Position numbers and translations under genes: made by a program. Positions 1 through 5,416 of a stretch of 5,987 nt of DNA are shown piece by piece; within the stretch, counting starts at the first letter, position 1; each line of letters opens with the position of its first letter. Where the stretch lies: positions 1-5,987 of the forward strand of contig JAUVVP010000149.1 of assembly GCA_030604585.1 (NCBI GenBank), in the 5' to 3' direction. The notes under the pieces were generated by a model, which saw nothing but the letters and a program-made list of their open reading frames with translations, ran no database searches and had not been told where the DNA came from. This stretch comes from Planctomycetota bacterium. Lineage in GTDB: Bacteria; Planctomycetota; Brocadiia; SM23-32.

Positions 1-52
1 CCAGGCGAGCCCCCTCGCAGGAGGAATAGGTCGCTTCGCGCGGCTCTGAAGG

Positions 53-80
53 GCGCCGGCCGTTTCCGGCCCAACGGCGC
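53..80 (-). terminator. GC stem-loop downstream of mlaF
   Basis: GCGCCG (53-58) pairs with CGGCGC (75-80) around a 16-nt loop. A competing GGCCG/CGGCC hairpin with loop TTTC (58-71) is also possible. It lies about 34 nt after the mlaF stop, where the minus-strand operon would end. There is no T-run after it on that strand, so it is only a weak terminator candidate. The rest of 1-113 shows no gene. Confidence 0.3.
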
Positions 81-113
81 GGAAGGGAAGGGCGCACGCC
101 CGGAGCGGCCCCC

Positions 114-881
114 TTACCTCAGCAGGTCGGCGGCGTATCCCCCCTCGTCGGGTTTGTCCGCCTCCCGTCTGAGGAACTGCTGCACATAGGAGTCGGTGCT
201 GGCGCGGATCTGTTCCGGCGTGCCCAGCTCGATGAGGGCGTTGCCGCGGAAGATGGCGATCCGGTCGGCGATGCGCATGCTGCTGGCGATGTCGTGAGCG
301 ACCACGACCATCGTGGCCTTGTAGATGTCCCGGATCCTGACGATCAGGTCGTCAATGCCGGCGCCAATGATGGGGTCGAGGCCGGTTGTGGGTTCGTCGA
401 GGAACAGGATGGTGGGGTCCAGTGCGAGCGCGCGGGCCAGTCCGGCCCTTTTCTTCATGCCGCCGCTTAGCTGGGCAGGCATCAGGTCTTCCACCCCGGG
501 CAGGCCGACCTGTTGAAGCTTCAGTTTCACGACGATCTCGATAACGGGGTCGGCAAGGCGGGTGTGCTCATTCAGCGGGAAGGCGACGTTCTCGCCCACG
601 GTCATGCTGTTGAAGAGCCCCCCGCTCTGGAACAGCACTCCGACCGAGCGGCAGAAGGTGCGGTACTCCCTGTGGTCCATCTGGGTCACGTTCACGCCGT
701 CTATTTCGACCACGCCGGAGCGGGGCTTCTGGAGGCCGATCAGGTGGCGCAGGAAGGTGGATTTGCCGCAGCCGCTCTGGCCCATTATGACCAGGATCTC
801 CAGCGGGTCCACCTCCAGCGAGATGTCGTCCAGGACGACGTTCCCGCCGTAAGCGGCCACCAGGTTCTGCACCTTTATCAT
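114..881 (-). CDS. mlaF: MlaF-type ABC transporter ATP-binding protein
   Basis: This is the cytoplasmic ATPase of an Mla/MCE-type lipid transporter; it should couple ATP hydrolysis to the MlaE permease encoded two genes upstream. The 255-residue protein shows a complete nucleotide-binding domain: Walker A GQSGCGKST at 34-42, Q-loop Gln at 85, signature LSGGM at 138-142, Walker B TILFLDEP at 157-164, D-loop TGLD at 166-169 and H-loop His at 196. The LSGGMKKRAGLARAL signature context is typical of the MlaF subfamily, and the length fits. The ATG start at 881 is preceded by AAGGGG with an 8-nt spacer. It is the last gene of the minus-strand cluster, 33 nt after the MCE gene, and ends in TAA. All catalytic residues are present. 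The family assignment is secure; the transported lipid is inferred from the family only. Confidence 0.95.
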   Translation of the reverse strand: MIKVQNLVAAYGGNVVLDDISLEVDPLEILVIMGQSGCGKSTFLRHLIGLQKPRSGVVEIDGVNVTQMDHREYRTFCRSVGVLFQSGGLFNSMTVGENVAFPLNEHTRLADPVIEIVVKLKLQQVGLPGVEDLMPAQLSGGMKKRAGLARALALDPTILFLDEPTTGLDPIIGAGIDDLIVRIRDIYKATMVVVAHDIASSMRIADRIAIFRGNALIELGTPEQIRASTDSYVQQFLRREADKPDEGGYAADLLR

Positions 882-914
882 TCCGTCTGCCCCTTGCCTG
901 TCTTCACGCCGCCC

Positions 915-2138
915 TCAGAAGGCGCCGAAGACCGCGCCGGCGAAGCTGATGACCGGGGACTGCTCGCGGTAGGTGTCCACGATCCCCTGCACGCTGGCCA
1001 GCAGTTGCGTCATCTGCTTGTAGGCCTCGTCGTCCTTGACGAGTTTGCCCAGGGTGCCCTCACCCTCTGCGAGGGCGGAGGTGAACTCCTCGAGGTCACC
1101 CAACGCGGCGTCCAACTTCTGGTAGGCCTCGTCGCTGGCCAGCAGTCTGCCGACGGTGTTTTCGCCGTCGCGCACCTCGGCGGTGATCTCTTTCAGGTTG
1201 GCGGCGGCCTCGCCGGCGTCGGCCAGCAGCTTGCGCACTTCGTCGGCCATCTCGGCGTCGTCCAGCAGCCTGGGCAGGATGCCTTCGCCGTCTTGCATGC
1301 TGCCGGCCACGTCGGCGATGGCGTCAAAGGAGTCGCTCAGCTTCGTGTACAGCTCATCGCTGGCAAACAGCTTGCCGATGGTGCCCTCTCCGTCCATGAC
1401 TTCTTCGGAGATGGCGCGTATGTTCTCCGCCAGCGCCGTTGCATCGCTGACGAGCCCGTCAATGTCCCCGGCCAGGTCGTCGTCCATGATGAGTCTGCCC
1501 AGAACGCCTTCGCCTTTTTCGAGCCTTTCGCCCGCAACCTTGAGCGCTTCCATGGCCTCACCGGCGTCGGCCCTGATCCGGTCCAATTGGTTGAAGAACT
1601 CCTCGTCCTTTAGCATTCGGCCCAGCGTGCCTTTGCCTTCGCTCAGGTCGGTTGTGATGGCGGTGAGGTCCTCAAAGGCCCTCTGGATCTCGCTCAAGGT
1701 GGCCTTGGACTGCTCGACGACCTCCGTCACGCTCGGCGCTGCCTCGGTCCTGGTGATCTGGTCGCCCTCCTGAAGCACTCGCGCCGCGGGGTCGCCCCGC
1801 TCGATGGCGACGTAATTCCCGCCGAAGACGCTGGCCAGCTTGATGATGGCCACGTCGTCGGCTCGGACGTCCACTCCCGCCCGGATCCAGAGCACCGCCA
1901 GGACCGGATACCTCGTGGCGGCTTCGGTGTTGATCTCCAGTTCCTGCACCGTGCCGACCGAGACGCCGGCCATGCGGACGAGGTCGCCTTCGTCCAGGGT
2001 GTGGACGACAGGGAAGTTCGCCCTCAGCTGGTAGCCCTTGCCAACGTAGAACTGCCAGTTCTTCACGTAGAAGGTGGCCAGCCCGAACACGAACAGCGCA
2101 CCCAGAAGCAGCATGCCGACAAGCACTTTCCTGGTCAT
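915..2138 (-). CDS. mlaD: MlaD-type MCE-domain protein with six-copy C-terminal repeat
   Basis: This is the periplasmic substrate-binding subunit of the lipid transporter. In the 407-residue protein an N-terminal membrane anchor (about 5-23) is followed by an MCE domain (about 36-116, including DLVRMAGVSVGTVQELEI and a hydrophobic strand at 79-85). MCE domains of this family form hexameric rings on the permease. The remaining residues, about 140-390, are a long, acidic, Ala/Leu/Glu-rich and probably helical region carrying six copies of a GEGTLGRLL-like motif. It is thus far longer than the single-domain E. coli MlaD (about 180 residues) and recalls MCE proteins with helical needles such as PqiB. 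The ATG at 2138 has a strong GGGAGG ribosome binding site with a 6-nt spacer. The gene sits 71 nt after mlaE and 33 nt before mlaF. The MCE assignment is firm; a structural role for the repeats is inference. Confidence 0.93.
   Translation of the reverse strand: MTRKVLVGMLLLGALFVFGLATFYVKNWQFYVGKGYQLRANFPVVHTLDEGDLVRMAGVSVGTVQELEINTEAATRYPVLAVLWIRAGVDVRADDVAIIKLASVFGGNYVAIERGDPAARVLQEGDQITRTEAAPSVTEVVEQSKATLSEIQRAFEDLTAITTDLSEGKGTLGRMLKDEEFFNQLDRIRADAGEAMEALKVAGERLEKGEGVLGRLIMDDDLAGDIDGLVSDATALAENIRAISEEVMDGEGTIGKLFASDELYTKLSDSFDAIADVAGSMQDGEGILPRLLDDAEMADEVRKLLADAGEAAANLKEITAEVRDGENTVGRLLASDEAYQKLDAALGDLEEFTSALAEGEGTLGKLVKDDEAYKQMTQLLASVQGIVDTYREQSPVISFAGAVFGAF
1002..1637 (-). repeat. Six-copy protein repeat in the MCE C-terminal region
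   Basis: Six copies of a roughly 21-residue unit begin at protein residues 168, 209, 250, 284, 325 and 359 (first bases 1637, 1514, 1391, 1289, 1166 and 1064). The core is G-E/K-G/N-T/V/I-L/I/V-G/P-R/K-L/M, usually followed by an acidic pair and then an aromatic or Leu. Start-to-start intervals are 41, 41, 34, 41 and 34 residues (123 or 102 bp). Copy 4 has Pro in place of the second Gly of the core. The copies differ considerably at DNA level, so the repeat is old and kept at protein level rather than a recent tandem duplication. Confidence 0.88.
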
Positions 2139-2184
2139 AGTCGTCCTCCCGCACCCGATGTGCCCTTGGTATCGGCCGCCCGCC

Positions 2185-2198
2185 GGGGCCGCAGCCCC
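2185..2198 (-). other. Small GC stem-loop between mlaE and mlaD
   Basis: A 5-bp GGGGC/GCCCC stem with a 4-nt loop lies in the 71-nt mlaE-mlaD gap, about 12 nt after the mlaE stop codon. No U-rich run follows on the minus strand, so it is not a standard intrinsic terminator. It could protect upstream mRNA ends or be incidental in GC-rich DNA. Confidence 0.3.
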
Positions 2199-2209
2199 TC
2201 GAACTCTCC

Positions 2210-2971
2210 TCAGACGGCCAGCAACAGTTTGCCGATGAAGTAATCCACCACCAGAATGGCCAGAAGGCTGTGGACGACGCTTTCGGTGGTGCTCTTGCCC
2301 ACTCCCTCGGCGCCGCCTGTGGTCGTGAAGCCGTGATAGCAGCCCGTTATGGCGATGACACCGCCGAAGACGACGGACTTCGCCAGCGAGCGCGTCATCT
2401 CTTGGAATTCGAGGTACTGGAAGAAGACGCGGAAGAACTCACTGGGCGCAACGCGCAGGGAGAACCATGCCATCCCGGCCCCGCCCACTATGGCGGCGAA
2501 ATCGGCGTAGGCCACCAGGACCGGCATCAGCAGCACACAGGCAAGCAGCCGAGGCGAGGCCAGGTAGGCCTCGGGCTTGATCCCCATCGAGCGCAGGGCG
2601 TCTATCTCATCCGCCACCTGCATCGTGCCTATCTCGGCGGCATAGGCGCTGCCGATCCGCCCGGCCACGATGAACGCCGTGAAGACCGGGCCGAACTCCC
2701 AGATGATCGCCAGCCCCGTCAGCCCGATGTACTTCTCCTGGCCGAACTGCTGGAGGCGGTCCCCGCCGTACAGAACGAGAATAAGCCCTATGAAAAGGCC
2801 GAACACGCCGACGATTATCAGGCTCCGGTTGCCCACCTCGTAGAGCTGCCTGAAAAGCAGCCTGTGGCGCTTGAGCGCGTACCCCATATGCCTGACGCTG
2901 ACCAGCGTAAGGGCCGCCACGTCGTAGGCGGCAGAACAGACGCTCTTCGCACTCTCAGAGAGCAGCGGCAT
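2210..2971 (-). CDS. mlaE: MlaE-type ABC transporter permease
   Basis: This is the inner-membrane permease of the Mla/MCE lipid transporter. The 253-residue protein has the family hallmarks: WEFGPVFTAF at 91-100, the GRIGSAYAAEIGTMQVADE segment followed by IDAL (104-126), which holds the coupling helix contacting the ATPase, and near the C-terminus GGAEGVGKSTTESVV at 219-233. Hydrophobic segments are visible at about 50-70, 88-103, 143-170, 197-212 and 234-252. Length is normal for the family and there is no fused STAS (MlaB-like) domain. The ATG at 2971 lies inside the 3' end of the lipoprotein gene (17-bp overlap), with GGGAGG only 3 nt upstream, which points to translational coupling. A second Met at residue 29 (codon 2887-2885) has no visible ribosome binding site and is less likely. 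The permease assignment is secure. Confidence 0.95.
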   Translation of the reverse strand: MPLLSESAKSVCSAAYDVAALTLVSVRHMGYALKRHRLLFRQLYEVGNRSLIIVGVFGLFIGLILVLYGGDRLQQFGQEKYIGLTGLAIIWEFGPVFTAFIVAGRIGSAYAAEIGTMQVADEIDALRSMGIKPEAYLASPRLLACVLLMPVLVAYADFAAIVGGAGMAWFSLRVAPSEFFRVFFQYLEFQEMTRSLAKSVVFGGVIAITGCYHGFTTTGGAEGVGKSTTESVVHSLLAILVVDYFIGKLLLAV

Positions 2972-4517
2972 CTTCCTCCCCGTTCGCTCCGCCGCCGGCG
3001 CCCAGCGGGATGTACAGGATGCGCCAGCGGCGCGCCTGTCCCCTCCACGAGCATTTTACCAAACCGAACAGGGCGGAAACATACTTCCCTTCCTCCCCCA
3101 CCACCTCGCCCGTCCCGTCGTAGGTGAACAGGCCGGCCAGGCTCAGGTAGCGGCCGTCTGGACCCCTGCGATGATGATACAGGCGCCAGAGAAGGCGCGT
3201 CTCCTTGCGGCCGTCGGGATGGCGATGATGCTGGAATAAGTCGAAGAAGGCGCGGTAGTTGCGCTTGAATCCTTTGGATGCGTCCTTCCATCCGCGGCTG
3301 GCCAGCCACAGGTGGTGATCTCCCGCCGGGCCGCGCTCCCACGTCACCAGCGGCCAGAGCGTGATGCGACGGCCCTTGCGCGCCGGGCCGTTCTCCGCAG
3401 GGTACGTGTCCGTGTAGTGCCAGTAGAGGGGTGCAACGACCAGCCCGCCCTTGTGGTGGTCGGGGTCGGAGCGGTCCGAGTCAATCCAGACCAGGGGCCA
3501 CGGCGCCCTGTAACGGGTCCAACTGCGCTCAGGGTCCTTCTCGGGGCCCGAGTACCGGGTGGTGCGCCAGTAGAACGGCAGGATGCGGAACTCGTCCGAA
3601 CGGTTCGTGCTCACCTTGCGCGCCAGCGACCAGAGCACAGACCAGCCGGTCCTGTCGCCCTGCTCGAGCGCCCCGGTGCAGAAGGACACGCCGAGGAATG
3701 ACCTCAGGCACCAGATGAGGTCGCCCTGCCGGTCAAAGCGCTTGACGTGCGAATAGAAGGGCGTCACGACCGCAACCGTGTGGTAGTAGCGGCCCCTGGT
3801 CGGCACCACGCGCCCCCAGCGAACCAGCGGCCAGAGCAGGTCGTACCGCGTGCGCCGTTCGCGCGGGTCGTCCTTCACCTGCGAGACAAACAGAGGCCAG
3901 AGCCTGTACATCTTCCTTGTGCCGTCGGGCGTGCGCCCGTAGCCCAGAACGGGCCAGGGCAGGTCGTTGCGCACGTAGTCGCCCTGTCGGTAGTGGGAGT
4001 AGAGGGGGAAGAGCGCGAAGCTCCACGTGTCGGCGATCACGCCATGCGTGACGCCGCCCAGAGGTATGAGAGCGAAGTACGGCCCCCACTCGTCATCGCT
4101 GCCCCAGCGCAGCAGTTGCAGCAGATGGGCGTGCACCGCATGCTTCTTCGTCTTAGGCGACCAGCTCTTCTGGTATTCGAAGAGCGGGAAGAGCCGGTGG
4201 TGCGTCTCCTTATCGCCGTCCTTGAAATGGAGGCCCAGCGGCCAGAGGTACTGCACCCGGTGCCGGCCATTCTCCCTTCGGTGCTCGTAGTTGTAGAAGG
4301 GCCGCACCGCGTGCCAGGTGCCATCCTCGCGCGACTGGCGGGTGAAAAGGGGGTAGAGGAACTCGGTCGTGGTCACCGTCTGCGGGCCCTGCGGCGTCGG
4401 GACCCGACGGGTCTCATGGAAGAAGACAGGCCAGAGGTTGGCCCTTCCGGTGGCGCAGCCGGGCAGGAGGGCCAGCAGCAGGCACGTCAGCAGTTTGCTT
4501 GCCCGTACAGTCGTCAC
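2955..4517 (-). CDS. Repeat-rich predicted lipoprotein of unknown function, coupled to mlaE
   Basis: I do not recognise a named family. The 520-residue product begins with a lipoprotein signal peptide: basic n-region (to K8), hydrophobic core LLTCLLLALL (9-18) and lipobox LPGC with Cys21 as the predicted lipidated residue. Ala at +2 means there is no Asp retention signal, so outer-membrane sorting is possible. The mature part is packed with Trp, Tyr, Phe, Pro, Arg and His and consists of about 24 short motifs such as LYPLF, LWPLGLH, LFPLFEY, LFPLYSHY, LWPLVRW, VTPFYSH, ILPFYWR and VAPLYWHY, separated by polar loops (often with DG or GR). This looks like a long beta-meander, either a propeller-like domain or a barrel. 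It starts with GTG at 4517 behind GGGGAG with a 5-nt spacer. The stop codon overlaps the mlaE start, so the two are probably co-translated. A role in trans-envelope lipid transport is inferred only from context. Confidence 0.85.
   Translation of the reverse strand: MTTVRASKLLTCLLLALLPGCATGRANLWPVFFHETRRVPTPQGPQTVTTTEFLYPLFTRQSREDGTWHAVRPFYNYEHRRENGRHRVQYLWPLGLHFKDGDKETHHRLFPLFEYQKSWSPKTKKHAVHAHLLQLLRWGSDDEWGPYFALIPLGGVTHGVIADTWSFALFPLYSHYRQGDYVRNDLPWPVLGYGRTPDGTRKMYRLWPLFVSQVKDDPRERRTRYDLLWPLVRWGRVVPTRGRYYHTVAVVTPFYSHVKRFDRQGDLIWCLRSFLGVSFCTGALEQGDRTGWSVLWSLARKVSTNRSDEFRILPFYWRTTRYSGPEKDPERSWTRYRAPWPLVWIDSDRSDPDHHKGGLVVAPLYWHYTDTYPAENGPARKGRRITLWPLVTWERGPAGDHHLWLASRGWKDASKGFKRNYRAFFDLFQHHRHPDGRKETRLLWRLYHHRRGPDGRYLSLAGLFTYDGTGEVVGEEGKYVSALFGLVKCSWRGQARRWRILYIPLGAGGGANGEEDAAAL
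3000..4436 (-). repeat. About 24 strand-like aromatic/Pro motifs in the lipoprotein
   Basis: By eye, the motif [L/V/I]-[W/F/Y/x]-P-[L/F/V]-[F/Y/V/W/x], usually followed within two residues by an aromatic or His, starts near residues 28, 54, 71, 91, 109, 132, 150, 169, 187, 206, 228, 251, 267, 295, 312, 338, 361, 387, 402, 424, 443, 460, 482 and 501. Intervals are 15-28 residues, most often 17-23. Copies at 132, 267, 295, 402, 424, 443, 460 and 482 lack the Pro and are degenerate. The pattern covers nearly the whole mature protein. Confidence 0.7.
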
Positions 4518-4539
4518 CGGATCTCCCCAGGGAAGCGAG

Positions 4540-4573
4540 CCCCCTTCTTTCCCGGCCCCCCTCGCCGCCCCCC
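4540..4573 (-). other. G-quadruplex-type motif in the leader of the lipoprotein gene
   Basis: The minus (mRNA-sense) strand carries four G-runs of 6, 6, 3 and 5 bases separated by 6, 2 and 6 nt (positions 4573-4568, 4561-4556, 4553-4551 and 4544-4540). This satisfies the G3+N1-7 pattern for a quadruplex. It ends 11 nt before the GGGGAG ribosome binding site (4528-4523) of the lipoprotein gene, so folding in the mRNA could affect translation or transcript ends. The sequence match is direct; formation and function are inference. Confidence 0.5.
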
Positions 4574-4589
4574 GGCGCCGCTGCGCCGG
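4572..4589 (-). terminator. GC hairpin just after the HNH gene
   Basis: A perfect 7-bp all-GC stem (CCGGCGC/GCGCCGG) with a 4-nt loop begins 9 nt after the HNH stop codon. It is followed on the minus strand by G-runs instead of a U-tract, so it does not fit a canonical Rho-independent terminator. It may cause partial attenuation, pausing or 3'-end protection between the HNH gene and the lipoprotein-mla genes. It could also be chance in a GC-rich spacer. Confidence 0.35.
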
Positions 4590-4598
4590 CGTCTGCTC

Positions 4599-5228
4599 TC
4601 ATTCGAGCGTCACCGACCAATAGGCTTCATCCAGGAACTGCTTCCAGGAGTAGTACTTCTTGCGGCGCAACCTCAGCTTGATGAGCGGGTTGAACCGGGG
4701 CTCGGCGGGCCGGCGGACCAGGCTCATCCTGGCCTGCTCCGGCGTGCGGCCCCCCTTGCGTTTGTTGCACCCGGTGCAGGCGCACACGACGTTGGCCCAC
4801 AGGGTCCGCCCGCCGCGGGACAGGGGGATGACGTGGTCAATGCTCAACTCGCTTGTGGGCGATTTCCGGCCGCAGTACTGGCAGCGGTTCTCGTCGCGGG
4901 CGAAGATGTTGCGCCGGTTGAAGCTGACGCGCCGGTTCGGATACCGGTTGTAGAAGAGCAGCCTTATAATGCGCGGCACCTGGATGTCATAGCTGACCGT
5001 GGAGACCCATTCGCTCTCCTGCCCGGCCAGGCCGTTGCGCTTCTTGAACTGGCTGACCTCCTGCCAGGTCTCGAAGTTGTAGAGTCCCAGGTGGCCGTCT
5101 TCCATCAACACCACCTCGGCCACGGCCTTGAACACCATGCAGAATGCCCGCTGGGCCGTGACAAGGTGCACCGGTGTGAACCCCTTGTTCAACACCAGCA
5201 CGCTCGACTGAAGCGCCTCCAGCGACAT
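4599..5228 (-). CDS. HNH endonuclease family protein
   Basis: This is a predicted metal-dependent HNH (beta-beta-alpha metal) nuclease of the small stand-alone bacterial type. Numbered from the chosen start (209 residues), the N-terminal region SSVLVLNKGFTPVHLV is the characteristic opening of this family. The nuclease core carries zinc-ribbon CQYC (116-119), the catalytic Asp-His pair in ELSIDHVIPLSRGG (D131, H132), Asn146 in LWANVV, and CTGCNKRKGG with a second Cys pair (151, 154) and Asn155. All motif residues are intact. An upstream in-frame ATG at 5270 adds 14 residues. I prefer 5228 because similarity to the family starts just after it, and the promoter puts the transcript start at about 5270. 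However, AGAGG lies only 1 nt from this ATG, and neither start has a well-spaced ribosome binding site. It is the first gene of the minus-strand cluster, 81 nt before the lipoprotein gene. Its biological target is unknown. Confidence 0.88.
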   Translation of the reverse strand: MSLEALQSSVLVLNKGFTPVHLVTAQRAFCMVFKAVAEVVLMEDGHLGLYNFETWQEVSQFKKRNGLAGQESEWVSTVSYDIQVPRIIRLLFYNRYPNRRVSFNRRNIFARDENRCQYCGRKSPTSELSIDHVIPLSRGGRTLWANVVCACTGCNKRKGGRTPEQARMSLVRRPAEPRFNPLIKLRLRRKKYYSWKQFLDEAYWSVTLE

Positions 5229-5275
5229 GCCTCTCGTGCTCGCACAAATGCGCAGAAACAGGACCGCCATGACGG

Positions 5276-5304
5276 AATATAGAGGAACGGCGCCTTTTTG
5301 GCAA
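5276..5304 (-). promoter_or_regulatory. Sigma70-like promoter of the HNH/mla cluster
   Basis: On the minus strand, TTGCCA (5304-5299) and TATATT (5281-5276) are separated by 17 nt. Each box matches the consensus at 5 of 6 positions. The predicted transcription start is at about 5268-5270, on or just before the upstream ATG of the HNH gene. This is the best promoter I see for the whole five-gene minus-strand unit. Confidence 0.65.
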
Positions 5305-5323
5305 GTGCCTTTCGTCCTGCTTG

Positions 5324-5337
5324 CGGCCGGCCGGCCG
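5324..5337. promoter_or_regulatory. 14-bp perfect palindrome between divergent promoters
   Basis: CGGCCGGCCGGCCG is fully self-complementary and made of alternating CGGC steps. It lies between the two divergent -35 boxes, 19 nt from the HNH -35 and 16 nt from the hisI -35. It could be a binding site for a dimeric regulator or a cruciform or stem-loop element. In GC-rich DNA such runs can also arise by chance. Confidence 0.3.
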
Positions 5338-5353
5338 TGAACGAGGAAAGAGG

Positions 5354-5382
5354 TTGATTTTCCACAGGGGCGCCCCTACCAT
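5354..5382 (+). promoter_or_regulatory. Candidate hisI promoter
   Basis: TTGATT (5354-5359) and TACCAT (5377-5382) are spaced by 17 nt and each matches the sigma70 consensus at 4 of 6 positions. Transcription would start at about 5389, giving a leader of about 28 nt. The leader has no run of His codons and no attenuator-like structure. The spacer contains a 12-bp perfect palindrome. Confidence 0.45.
5366..5377. promoter_or_regulatory. 12-bp perfect palindrome inside the hisI promoter spacer
   Basis: AGGGGCGCCCCT is perfectly self-complementary. It fills most of the spacer between the proposed -35 and -10 boxes and touches the first base of the -10. This is a classical position for a repressor operator. 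No regulator gene is visible in the window to pair with it. Confidence 0.35.
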
Positions 5383-5416
5383 ATACGCACCGGATGCCGG
5401 GGCCGGAGATACCACA

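Noticed and set aside
19..24. AGGAGG resembling a ribosome binding site on the plus strand
   Set aside because: No start codon with an open frame follows at a usable distance.
513..1613. 366-codon plus-strand open frame
   Set aside because: It lies opposite the mlaD and mlaF genes, which have clear family motifs. Its apparent GVQLL/GVGQ repeats are only the antisense image of the MCE repeats.
2270..3127. 285-codon plus-strand open frame
   Set aside because: It is antisense to mlaE, rich in His/Arg/Gly, without recognisable domains and without a convincing ribosome binding site.
4540..4573. C-rich plus-strand tract as a Rho-utilisation site or i-motif
   Set aside because: The sense transcript here is from the minus strand, where the tract is G-rich, and there is no evidence of a plus-strand transcript.
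4599..5270. HNH gene as part of an intron, restriction-modification system or mobile element
   Set aside because: There is no methyltransferase, reverse transcriptase, terminal repeat or split host gene nearby. The protein looks like the stand-alone housekeeping type and its base composition matches its neighbours.
3747..5282. 511-codon plus-strand open frame
   Set aside because: It is antisense to the lipoprotein and HNH genes, its product is a low-complexity Arg/Pro/Val/His-rich sequence with no motif, and GC-rich genes commonly leave the complementary frame open.
5321..5416. 32-residue N-terminal extension of HisI from a TTG start
   Set aside because: It overlaps the palindrome and proposed promoter, has no family similarity, and the ATG at 5417 has a well-placed ribosome binding site.
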